Source: Winogradskya humida | GTDB lineage: Bacteria; Actinomycetota; Actinomycetes; Mycobacteriales; Micromonosporaceae | Direction of reading: 5' to 3' | NCBI RefSeq assembly: GCF_016862215.1 | Contig: NZ_BOMN01000013.1 | Coordinates: forward strand, 239,010 to 303,009 | DNA: 64,000 bases | Shown here: in pieces, positions 15,979 to 23,583 of the stretch | How the letters are laid out: the number at the start of each line of letters is the position of its first letter | Position numbering within the stretch: position 1 is the first letter of the stretch | The notes under the pieces: generated by a model | The model's input: the letters and a program-made list of their open reading frames with translations, nothing else | The model's database searches: none | What the model was told of the DNA's origin: nothing | Translations under genes and position numbers: made by a program

Positions 15979-16868
15979 TGAGCGTCGAGGTCGGCGAGGA
16001 TCTGGTTCGCGACGTTCTCCGGGAGCAGCATCCGGACCTGGCTGATCTGCCCCTCCGCGAGGTGGCGGGCGGCTGGGGAAACCAGATGTGGCGCCTCGGG
16101 GACGACCTGGCCGTCCGGATGCAGCGGATGGACACCAGCCCCGAGCCGCAGCTCAAGGAGCGCCGCTGGCTGCCTGTGCTGGCCCCACGCCTGCCGCTTC
16201 CGATCCCGGTTCCGGTGCGCAGTGGTGCGCCCTCCGAACGCTTCCCCAAGATGTGGACGGTGATGACCTGGGTCGAGGGCACACCCCTGGACCACGCCGC
16301 GATCGTGCGCGGTGACCATGCGGCTGACCTGCTGGCGGCGTTTCTCAGGGCGCTGCACGTGGAGGCTCCCGCCGGCGCGCCGGGCCCCTCGGACTTCGGC
16401 ACCCATCCGAAGGACTCCCGGGGCGGGTTCGAGCATTTCCTGGGGGCCGTGGATCTCGACGGCTTCGCGGAGGACGACGTCCGGGCCGTGTGGGACGACG
16501 CAGCGGCGACCCCCGAGTGGCCGGGACCGCCGGTGTGGGTGCACGGTGACCTGCATCCCGCGAACGTCGTCGTCACTGGTGGCACGCTGGCGGGCATCGT
16601 CGACTTCGGCGCGCTCTTCGCCGGCGATCCCGCGTGGGATCTCGGGGCCGCCTGGCTGCTGCTGCCCGGGGGAGGCGCTTCACGGTTCTTCGACGGCTAC
16701 GCCCACGCGGATGAGGCGACAATCCGGCGGGCGCGCGGGCTGGCCGTCATGAAGTGCCTGTTCCTGATGCTGATGGGCCAGAACGGCGACCGCGGCCTGC
16801 CCGGCGGCAAGCCGAACTGGGGGCCGGTCGGCCGGTCCGCACTCGCTCGTGTCCTGAACGGGCTCTGA
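15975..16868 (+). CDS. Aminoglycoside-phosphotransferase-family small-molecule kinase
   Basis: A 297-aa protein with the APH fold: an N-lobe with WGNQMWRLGDDLAVRMQR, the linker MTWVEGTPL, the catalytic loop VWVHGDLHPANVVV, and the metal-binding aspartate in LAGIVDFGALFAGDPAWDLG. All active-site residues are present, so it should transfer phosphate from ATP to a small hydroxylated compound, possibly an antibiotic. Family members have diverse substrates. The start follows GGGAGGAG. The MerR-type promoter just upstream suggests induction by a ligand-sensing activator that is not encoded nearby. Confidence 0.85.
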   Translation: MMSVEVGEDLVRDVLREQHPDLADLPLREVAGGWGNQMWRLGDDLAVRMQRMDTSPEPQLKERRWLPVLAPRLPLPIPVPVRSGAPSERFPKMWTVMTWVEGTPLDHAAIVRGDHAADLLAAFLRALHVEAPAGAPGPSDFGTHPKDSRGGFEHFLGAVDLDGFAEDDVRAVWDDAAATPEWPGPPVWVHGDLHPANVVVTGGTLAGIVDFGALFAGDPAWDLGAAWLLLPGGGASRFFDGYAHADEATIRRARGLAVMKCLFLMLMGQNGDRGLPGGKPNWGPVGRSALARVLNGL

Positions 16869-16928
16869 CACGAAAGATGCCGCAGCGGAGTGGTCTTCCC
16901 AGCACCGTTCCGGCCGAGCGCGCCGCGG

Positions 16929-16960
16929 CCGTGGGGAGCGCGATGCAACACTCCCCACGG
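16929..16960. terminator. Perfect hairpin between convergent genes
   Basis: CCGTGGGGAG at 16929-16938 pairs with CTCCCCACGG at 16951-16960 around a 12-nt loop. It lies between the ends of the phosphotransferase gene and the GH31 gene, so it can terminate both. There is no U-tract, as is usual in this group. Confidence 0.7.
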
Positions 16961-16961
16961 C

Positions 16962-17009
16962 CAGCGGGCCAGCACGTCAGCGGGCCAGCACGTCAGCGGG
17001 CCAGCACGT
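16962..17009. repeat. Three 16-bp tandem repeats downstream of the GH31 gene
   Basis: CAGCGGGCCAGCACGT occurs three times without gaps (16962-16977, 16978-16993, 16994-17009). Diverged partial copies then run to 17042, into the last codons of the GH31 gene. It follows directly on the hairpin. No function is apparent. Confidence 0.85.
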
Positions 17010-17032
17010 CAGCCTTTCAGCGGGCCAGCCGG

Positions 17033-19276
17033 TCAGCGGGCCAGGTCGAGCGATGATGTGGCGGCTTCGGCCGTGACCGGGGCGGCGGTGCCGAGCTGGA
17101 TCGCCCAGGGCAGGGACTCCCCCGATCTTTCGACGTGGACCGAGTCGTCCGTGACCGTCACCGTGAATTCGGTGGCGTCAGATCCCGGCACGCGTACGCG
17201 GTGAGTGCCGTTCTCGGGTTCGAAGAGGCGCAGGGTCACGCCGTCGCGGTAGTCGTAGTCGGGTTTGTCGGTGCGGGAGCCGACGGGCAGCACCGCGCCC
17301 GGGCGGACGAGGAGCGGCACGCTGTGGAAGTCGTGGGTCTCGTGGACCCAGCGGGGGCCCTCGATCACCTCGCCGGTGAGGTATTTCGTCCAGCGGCCGG
17401 ACGGGACGTAGTAGCTCACGTCGCCCTCGGTGCTGAACACCGGCGCGACCAGCAGGTCACCGCCGAGCAGGTACTGCCGGTCCAGGTGGGTGGCGGCCGG
17501 GTCGTCCGGGAAGGCGAGGACCATCGGGCGCAGCACCGGCAGGCCTTCCTCGTGCGCCTGGTGGGCGGCGGCGAAGAGGTAGGGCATGAGGGTGAGCTTG
17601 AGGTGGGTGAATTCGCGCAGGACGTCGACCGACTGCTCGTCGAAGAGCCACGGCACCCGGTAGGAGTGGTTGCCGTGCAGGCGGGAGTGTGACGAGAGCA
17701 GGCCGAAGGGGATCCAGCGCTTGAAGACGGCCGGGTCGGGCAGGCCCTCGAAGCCGCCGATGTCGTGGCTCCAGAAGCCGAAACCGGATGCCGCCAGCGA
17801 CAGGCCGCCGCGGAGGGTCTCGGCCATCGACTCGTACGTGGCGGAGTTGTCGCCACCCCAGTGGACCGGGAACTGCTGGCCGCCGACCGTGGCGGAGCGG
17901 GCGTAGAGGACCGCCTCGCCCTCGCCTCGATGCTCCTTGACCACATCGAAGACGCACTTGTTGTAGAGCTGCGTGTAGAAGTTGTGCATCCGCGAGGGGT
18001 CCGAACCGTCGTGCCAGACGACGTCCGTCGGGATGCGTTCGCCGAAGTCGGACTTGAACGCGTCGACGCCCATCTCGAGCAGGGTCCTGAGCTTGCCGGC
18101 GTACCAGGCTGCTGCTTCGGGGTTGGTGAAGTCGACCAGGGCCATGCCGGCCTGCCAGCGGTCCCACTGCCAGACGTCGCCGTCGGCGCGCTTGACCAGG
18201 TAGCCGTTGGCCATGCCCTCGGCGAACAGCGACGAGCGCTGGGCGATGTAGGGGTTGATCCAGACGCAGGTGCGCAGGCCTCGGTCGGCGAGGCGCTTGA
18301 GCATGCCCGGCGGGTCCGGGAAGATCCGCGGGTCCCACTCGAAGTCGCACCAGCTGAACTCGCGCATCCAGAACGTGTCGAAGTGGAAGACGCTCAGGGG
18401 CAGGTCGCGCTCGGCCATGCCGTCGACGAAGCCGGTGACCGTCTCCTCGTCGTAGGACGTGGTGAACGACGTGGTCAGCCAGAGACCGAAGGACCAGGAC
18501 GGGGGCAGGGCGGGGCGGCCGGTGAGCGCGGTGTACTTGCGCAGGACGTCGGCCGGGGTCGGGCCATAGATGATCAGGTACGACAGGGACTGGCCCTCGA
18601 CGCTGAACTGGGTGCGGGACACGACCTCGGAGGCGACCTCGAAGGAGACCCGGCCCGGGTTGTCGACCAGCACGCCGTACCCACGGTTGGTCAGGTAGAA
18701 CGGGACGCTCTTGTAGGCCTGCTCGCTGCTGGTGCCGCCGTCCTCGTTCCAGATGTCGATGCTCTGGCCGTTCTTGACGAGCGGGCCGAACCGCTCGCCC
18801 AGCCCGTAGACCGCCTCACCGACGCCCAGGTCGAGCTGTTCGTGCACATAGTGCTCGCCGTCAGCGGTGTCGACGATGCCCATGCCCTTCCAGCCGGAGC
18901 CGGTGAGCCGCTTGCCGTCCGCGACGAAGTCCAGGCCCCACTTGTCACCCGGAGTGAACCGCGCGGTGAGGGCTCCCGAGGTGAACGAGCTCTCGTCGAC
19001 GACGGGCGAGACGTCGATCGAGGCGATCTCGAAGTTGGGCAGCTTGGGGCGTTCGCCGGCGAAGTGGTTGATGGTCACGCGGATGACGTCCGGGGCGGGG
19101 GCGGTGCAGGTGATCGTGATGACCGGGGCGTCGAGGGTGTCGCTGCGGGTCTGCACCCGTCTGGCCGAGGCGAAAACGGTGAGGGACGAGCCGTCGGCCC
19201 GGGAGTCCTGCAGCTGGGCCGGGTGCAGGACGGTCAGCCCGTCCCGCTTACGCCAGTAACCATCGGTGAATTTCAT
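17033..19276 (-). CDS. yicI: GH31 alpha-xylosidase (YicI type)
   Basis: A 747-aa cytosolic enzyme without signal peptide. The catalytic nucleophile lies in KSDFGERIPTD (D410), the motif that marks alpha-xylosidases among GH31 enzymes. The acid/base lies in HWGGDNSATYE (D476). Other family landmarks are VYGLGERFGPLVKNG, FHFDTFWMREFSWCDFEWDPRIFPDP and FGFWSHDIGGFE. It should remove non-reducing alpha-xylose from xyloglucan or isoprimeverose-type oligosaccharides after import. It is the last gene of a four-gene operon with an ABC importer (15-nt gap) and lies downstream of a LacI repressor gene. Confidence 0.93.
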   Translation of the reverse strand: MKFTDGYWRKRDGLTVLHPAQLQDSRADGSSLTVFASARRVQTRSDTLDAPVITITCTAPAPDVIRVTINHFAGERPKLPNFEIASIDVSPVVDESSFTSGALTARFTPGDKWGLDFVADGKRLTGSGWKGMGIVDTADGEHYVHEQLDLGVGEAVYGLGERFGPLVKNGQSIDIWNEDGGTSSEQAYKSVPFYLTNRGYGVLVDNPGRVSFEVASEVVSRTQFSVEGQSLSYLIIYGPTPADVLRKYTALTGRPALPPSWSFGLWLTTSFTTSYDEETVTGFVDGMAERDLPLSVFHFDTFWMREFSWCDFEWDPRIFPDPPGMLKRLADRGLRTCVWINPYIAQRSSLFAEGMANGYLVKRADGDVWQWDRWQAGMALVDFTNPEAAAWYAGKLRTLLEMGVDAFKSDFGERIPTDVVWHDGSDPSRMHNFYTQLYNKCVFDVVKEHRGEGEAVLYARSATVGGQQFPVHWGGDNSATYESMAETLRGGLSLAASGFGFWSHDIGGFEGLPDPAVFKRWIPFGLLSSHSRLHGNHSYRVPWLFDEQSVDVLREFTHLKLTLMPYLFAAAHQAHEEGLPVLRPMVLAFPDDPAATHLDRQYLLGGDLLVAPVFSTEGDVSYYVPSGRWTKYLTGEVIEGPRWVHETHDFHSVPLLVRPGAVLPVGSRTDKPDYDYRDGVTLRLFEPENGTHRVRVPGSDATEFTVTVTDDSVHVERSGESLPWAIQLGTAAPVTAEAATSSLDLAR

Positions 19277-19291
19277 CGAGGTGGGGGTCCT

Positions 19292-20182
19292 TTACTTGAT
19301 GGCGCCGGCGGTGATGCCGCGGGTCAGCGTGCGCTGGAAGATCAGGAAGAACAGCAGGGCGGGCAGGATGCCGACCAGGGCGGACGCGCTCGTGGCGGTC
19401 GCGTCCATCAGCCTGTCGCCCTGCAGGACCCCGAGGGCCACGGGCACGGTCTGGTTCTCGTTGGACACCAGGAAGATCAGCGGCAGGAAGAACTCGTTCC
19501 ACGTCCAGATGAAGAAGAACGTGAACAGCACGGCGAGCGTGGGACGGCTGACCGGGACGACGACACGCCACAGGGTGCGCCACCGGCCGGCGCCGTCGAC
19601 CTCGGCGGCGTCGAGGAGCTCCCGGGGGAATTCCTCGTACACCGAGGTGAGCAGGTAGGTGCCGAACGCGCTCTGGATCACCGTGAAGATGATGATGACC
19701 GAGATCGGGCTGTCGTAGAGGTGCAGCTCCTTGGAGATGTAGTAGAGCGGGTAGACCAGCACCTCCTGCGGCAACAGGTTCGCCACCAGGAAGAACACCA
19801 GGAACCAGATCCGGCCGCGGACCCGCCCGATGCCCAGCGCGTAGGCATTGAGCACCGACAGCAGCACGCCGAGCACCGCGACCGACAGGCTCGTCACGAG
19901 GCTGTTGAGCAGTTTGCGGCTGAAGTCGATCCGGTTCCAGAAATCGATGATGCCCTGGAAGCTGATCGACTCGGGCAGCGCGAGGGGGCCGTTGCTCGCA
20001 TAATCGGACGGCGTCTTGAACGCGTTCACCATGATGACGAGCATCGGCGCGACGACCAGCAGCAACAGCGCCAGCAACACGGCCAGCACCACCCACCGGC
20101 CGGGCCGGCGGTGCTTCTTCGCGGTGGCCGCCGGCGGTTCCACAGTGCTGTCGGTCTGCGAAGGAGCAGCGATGACACTCAT
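19292..20182 (-). CDS. Sugar ABC transporter permease (MalG type)
   Basis: A 296-aa inner-membrane protein with six helices. The EAA loop EEFPRELLDAAEVDGAGRWRTLWRVVVPVSRP contacts the ATPase. The end ITAGAIK is typical of the MalG-like CUT1 permeases. It overlaps the upstream permease by 4 nt. No ATPase gene is present, so a shared MsiK-like ATPase elsewhere in the genome probably energises the importer, as known for actinomycete CUT1 systems. Confidence 0.92.
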   Translation of the reverse strand: MSVIAAPSQTDSTVEPPAATAKKHRRPGRWVVLAVLLALLLLVVAPMLVIMVNAFKTPSDYASNGPLALPESISFQGIIDFWNRIDFSRKLLNSLVTSLSVAVLGVLLSVLNAYALGIGRVRGRIWFLVFFLVANLLPQEVLVYPLYYISKELHLYDSPISVIIIFTVIQSAFGTYLLTSVYEEFPRELLDAAEVDGAGRWRTLWRVVVPVSRPTLAVLFTFFFIWTWNEFFLPLIFLVSNENQTVPVALGVLQGDRLMDATATSASALVGILPALLFFLIFQRTLTRGITAGAIK

Positions 20183-21075
20183 ACCCGGCTCCGGTTCTGC
20201 AGGCGCAGGAAGATGATCGCCAGGACGATGATCATGACGGTGAGGACCGTGGAGATCGCCGAGCCATAGCCGACCTGGGCCTTCTCGAAGAAGTTCTTGT
20301 AGGCGAAGTACGACGGGACGATGGTGGCGTTGCTCGGGCCGCCGCCGGTGAGGACGAAGACCTGGCCGAAGATCTTCAGCGCGGCGATCGTGGTGGTGAC
20401 CAGGACGACGTAGAGCTCGGGGCGGATCATCTTCACGGTGATGTGCCGGAAGCGCTGCCACCAGCCGGCGCCGTCCAGGTCGGCGGCCTCGTAGAGCTCG
20501 GGGTCGACGCGCTGCAGGCCGGACATGAACATGACGATCGGGTAGCCGAACTGGAACCAGATCATCACGCCCATGACGCTGAACAGGGCGTACTTCGGGT
20601 CACCGAGCCAGTCGCGGCTCAGCGAGCCGAGGCCGACGGTGTCCAGGATCTGGTTGAGCGCCCCGAAACTGGGGTGCAGGATCCAGACCCAGATGATGCC
20701 GGTGACCGCGACCGGCAGCACCTGCGGCAGGTAGTAGGCCGAGCGGAACAGCTTGGCCCAGCGGTCGCCGAGGACCTTCGCGACGTAGTCGAACAACACC
20801 GCGGCGAGGACCAGGCCGACGAACGTCGGGATCACCGCCATCGCCACGATCAGCAGCAGGATGTGCCCGAACGACGCCCAGAACAGGTCGTCGTGGAACA
20901 GCCGGGTGTAGTTGTCGAAGCCGATCCACTTCGGGTCGCCGACGCCGTTCCATTTTGTGAAGCTGACGCCGACGGTCATGACCAGCGGCACCACGATCAC
21001 CGCGAGGGAGGCCAGCACCCCCGGGATCAGATACAGCCCGTAGCCGGAGTTCCGGCCTCCCTTGCGTACGCTCAT
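20179..21075 (-). CDS. Sugar ABC transporter permease (MalF type)
   Basis: A 298-aa permease starting MSVRKGGRNSGYGLYLIPGVLASL, with six hydrophobic segments and an EAA loop (VDPELYEAADLDGAGWWQRFRHITVKMIRP). It overlaps the solute-binding-protein gene by 4 nt (ATGA at 21072-21075) and the second permease by 4 nt. Longer upstream readings run through the binding-protein gene in another frame and are rejected. Confidence 0.92.
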   Translation of the reverse strand: MSVRKGGRNSGYGLYLIPGVLASLAVIVVPLVMTVGVSFTKWNGVGDPKWIGFDNYTRLFHDDLFWASFGHILLLIVAMAVIPTFVGLVLAAVLFDYVAKVLGDRWAKLFRSAYYLPQVLPVAVTGIIWVWILHPSFGALNQILDTVGLGSLSRDWLGDPKYALFSVMGVMIWFQFGYPIVMFMSGLQRVDPELYEAADLDGAGWWQRFRHITVKMIRPELYVVLVTTTIAALKIFGQVFVLTGGGPSNATIVPSYFAYKNFFEKAQVGYGSAISTVLTVMIIVLAIIFLRLQNRSRV

Positions 21076-22379
21076 TTTCCGAGATCTGCCAGGTTCTCGT
21101 TGTACGGCTTGGCGACCTCGTCGAGGAACGCGGCCGGGGTCTTCGACCCGTTGATCAGGCCCTGGACGCCGGAGACCATGACGTCGTAGTAGCCGGGGGC
21201 GGGCCAGTCCGGGTAGAACGCGAGACCGTCGGCGGCCGACACCTTGTTGAAGTTGTCGATCAGTTCCTTGTTCTTCGGGTCGGTGATCGCCGCGGGGTCC
21301 GCCGCGACCGGGACGCCGCCGTTGTTGCCGAGCAGGTTCTGGACCTCGGGCTGCATCGTGATGTCGATGAAGTCGTACGCGAGCTTCTTGGCCTTGCTCT
21401 TCTCCGGGACGACCCAGAGGTTGCCGCTGGAACCGGGGTGCAGGGTGTTGCCCGGGAACAGGAACGTGCCCCAGTCGAAGTTCTTGATCTCGTCGTTGAA
21501 GCGGCCGTACCACCAGCTTCCGGAGTACAGGATCGGGAACTTGCCCTGTTCGAACGCGACGCCCATGTCCTCGGCCTTGATGCCGGCGGAGTTCTTGGCG
21601 ATGTAGCCCTTGTTCACCCAGTCGGCGAACGTCTGCGCGCCATAGGTGAGCTGCGGGCCGTGGAAGTCGACCTTGTTCTTGTAGAGCTGGTAGTCGTCCA
21701 CGAAGGCCCGGTCGCCCTTGGAGAGCGCGAGCTCGTAAAAGATCTGCTGCGCGGGGTACTCGGCGCCGCCCACGCTCAGCGGGGTGACCTTGTTCTTGAC
21801 GAATGTGTCCATCGCGGCCGTGAACTCGGCGTACGTGGTCGGGACGGCGATGTTGTACTTCTTGAACAGGTCCTTGTTGTAGTAGACCATCACGTACTCG
21901 CCGTAGTTGGGCACGCCGTAGAACTTGCCGCTGCCCATGATGCCGTCTTCGTCGTACTTGGCGGTGGTCTGCAGGCTGGCGGAGAGCTTCTTGTCCCAGC
22001 CGCGCGACGTGGCCTCCTCGGTCAGGTCCGTGAGCAGCCCCTGCTTGGACAGCAGGCCCGCGGTCGCGTTGCCCTTGTTGTACTCGAGGATGTCGGGGGC
22101 GCTGTCCGAGTTGAGGATCATGCCGGCGTTCTGCTGGATCTGCTCGAAGCTCTTCTCCTCGAACTTCACCTCGACACCGGGGTGGCTCGCCTTGAACAGG
22201 TCGATGGCCTTGTTCCAGGCGACGCCCATGGCGCTGTTGGGACCCTCGTAATGCCAGAGGGTCAGGGTTTTCGCGTCGGCGCCCTCATCGCCCGATCCGT
22301 CGCTTCCGCAGGCGGTCAGGGCAAGGCTGGCGGTAAGGAGCAGCGCACCGGCGGCGCTGAGAAATCGTGGTCTGAACAT
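21072..22379 (-). CDS. Extracellular sugar-binding lipoprotein of an ABC importer
   Basis: A 435-aa solute-binding protein. The signal peptide ends in a lipobox (LSAAGALLLTASLALTAC, Cys about residue 24), so it is anchored to the outer face of the membrane. The CUT1 substrate-binding fold follows: TLTLWHYEGPNSAMGVAWNKAIDLF, SDSAPDILEYNKGNA, GVPNYGEYVMVYYNKDLFKKYNI. It heads the operon with two permeases and GH31. The LacI-type palindrome at 22435-22452 lies 56 nt upstream. The neighbouring enzymes suggest xyloglucan-derived oligosaccharides as ligand. Confidence 0.92.
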   Translation of the reverse strand: MFRPRFLSAAGALLLTASLALTACGSDGSGDEGADAKTLTLWHYEGPNSAMGVAWNKAIDLFKASHPGVEVKFEEKSFEQIQQNAGMILNSDSAPDILEYNKGNATAGLLSKQGLLTDLTEEATSRGWDKKLSASLQTTAKYDEDGIMGSGKFYGVPNYGEYVMVYYNKDLFKKYNIAVPTTYAEFTAAMDTFVKNKVTPLSVGGAEYPAQQIFYELALSKGDRAFVDDYQLYKNKVDFHGPQLTYGAQTFADWVNKGYIAKNSAGIKAEDMGVAFEQGKFPILYSGSWWYGRFNDEIKNFDWGTFLFPGNTLHPGSSGNLWVVPEKSKAKKLAYDFIDITMQPEVQNLLGNNGGVPVAADPAAITDPKNKELIDNFNKVSAADGLAFYPDWPAPGYYDVMVSGVQGLINGSKTPAAFLDEVAKPYNENLADLGK

Positions 22380-22412
22380 GCCGTGTCTCCCAGGGGGTGG
22401 CGTCCGGGGTCG

Positions 22413-22452
22413 TCGGAGCGCTTCGCGAAGTGATCGTCGAAGCGCTTCGACG
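22413..22452. promoter_or_regulatory. LacI-type operators upstream of the sugar importer operon
   Basis: CGTCGAAGCGCTTCGACG at 22435-22452 is a perfect 18-bp palindrome with the central CG of LacI-family sites. A weaker copy, TCGGAGCGCTTCGCGA, sits at 22413-22428. The same core recurs at 29410-29425 before the GH3 gene. The LacI gene immediately upstream is the likely regulator. Confidence 0.8.
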
Positions 22453-22541
22453 ATTGGGGCTGGGGCAGACGCTAGGTTTCACGTCCCGTCGATGTCAACA
22501 GTGTGACGAAGACATTTCTCAGCCCGAAATGAAAGGTTTCT

Positions 22542-23546
22542 TTACGACAGCGGGCCGCAGCTGTCCCGTTCGATGATCGTCGGAGGCAGCAGCCGCGTCC
22601 CCGGTGCCTTGCGGCCCTCGAGCAGAGCCATCGCGGTCTCGACGGCCAGGGTGCCGACATCGTGCGCGGGGATGTCGGCGGAGGTGAGCTTCACGGGCAG
22701 CGACGTCGCGACGTCCCGCGGGCAGACCGCCACGATCGACAGGTCCCCCGGCACCGACCGGCCCCGCGCCCGCAGCTCGTCGAGCAGCGGGACCAGGGCA
22801 TCCTCGTTGTGCACCAGCAGCGCGGTGGTGCCCGGCTGCTCGGAGTCGATCCAGGCCAGGCAGTCTCGTACGCCGTCCGCGCCCGGCTCGCACGAGTGCG
22901 CGACCGTCTCCAGGCCCAGCTCGGCCGACGCGTCCGTGAACCCGTCGAGGAAGCGCTGGGCGTACGTCGTGCCCCGCTCGTAGACCGACGGCGACGGCCC
23001 GACCAGCGCGACCCGGCGATGCCCGTGCCCGGCGAGGTGTGTCAGGCATTCCCGGGCGGTCGCGGCGAAGTCGAGGTCGACGCAGGCGATCCCGGCGGGG
23101 TCGTCGGGCAGCCCGATCAGCACCGAGGGCTGTTTGAGCCGGCCGAGCGCCGGGATCCGCACGTCGTCGCCCTCGACGTCCATGACGATCAGCGCGTCGA
23201 CCATCGTGGCCCCGGCGACGCGTTCGAGCCCGGCCGTGCCCTCGTCCTTGGTCAGCAGCAGCACATCGTGGTGGTAGCGGCGGGCCGCGGTCACGACGGC
23301 GGTCACGAACTGCATGATGACCGGGACGTTGACGTCGGCCCGCAGCGGCACCACCAGGGCCAGGACGCTGGTCCGGCTGCTGGCCAGGGCCCGCGCCCCG
23401 GCGTGCGGGTGATAGCCCAGCTCGGCGATCGCGGCCCGCACCCGGGCGCTGGTCTCGGCGGAGATGGGCCGGCGGCCGCTGAGCACGTAGGAAACCGTGC
23501 TCATCGACACGCCGGCGGCGCGGGCGACGTCGCTGATCGTCGGCAT
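22542..23546 (-). CDS. LacI family transcriptional regulator of the sugar locus
   Basis: A 334-aa repressor. The N-terminal HTH and hinge are textbook: TISDVARAAGVSMSTVSYVLSGRRPISAETSARVRAAIAELGYHPHAGARALAS. A periplasmic-binding-protein-like sensor domain follows (LALVVPLRADVNVPVIMQF, ALIVMDVEGDDVRIPAL, HRRVALVGPS). ATG 23546 follows GGGGGAGGGACG. It lies between GH35 and the importer operon on the same strand, with LacI-type palindromes ahead of both blocks. The inducer is probably a xyloglucan-derived sugar. Confidence 0.93.
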   Translation of the reverse strand: MPTISDVARAAGVSMSTVSYVLSGRRPISAETSARVRAAIAELGYHPHAGARALASSRTSVLALVVPLRADVNVPVIMQFVTAVVTAARRYHHDVLLLTKDEGTAGLERVAGATMVDALIVMDVEGDDVRIPALGRLKQPSVLIGLPDDPAGIACVDLDFAATARECLTHLAGHGHRRVALVGPSPSVYERGTTYAQRFLDGFTDASAELGLETVAHSCEPGADGVRDCLAWIDSEQPGTTALLVHNEDALVPLLDELRARGRSVPGDLSIVAVCPRDVATSLPVKLTSADIPAHDVGTLAVETAMALLEGRKAPGTRLLPPTIIERDSCGPLS

Positions 23547-23583
23547 CGTCCCTCCCCCGTAGCTCCATCCGTTCGTCCGCATC

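Noticed and set aside
17765..20269. 834-codon plus-strand frame opposite GH31 and the permease
   Set aside because: It is antisense to well-recognised genes and rich in His/Gln/Glu/Arg, as expected from reversed GC-rich codons.
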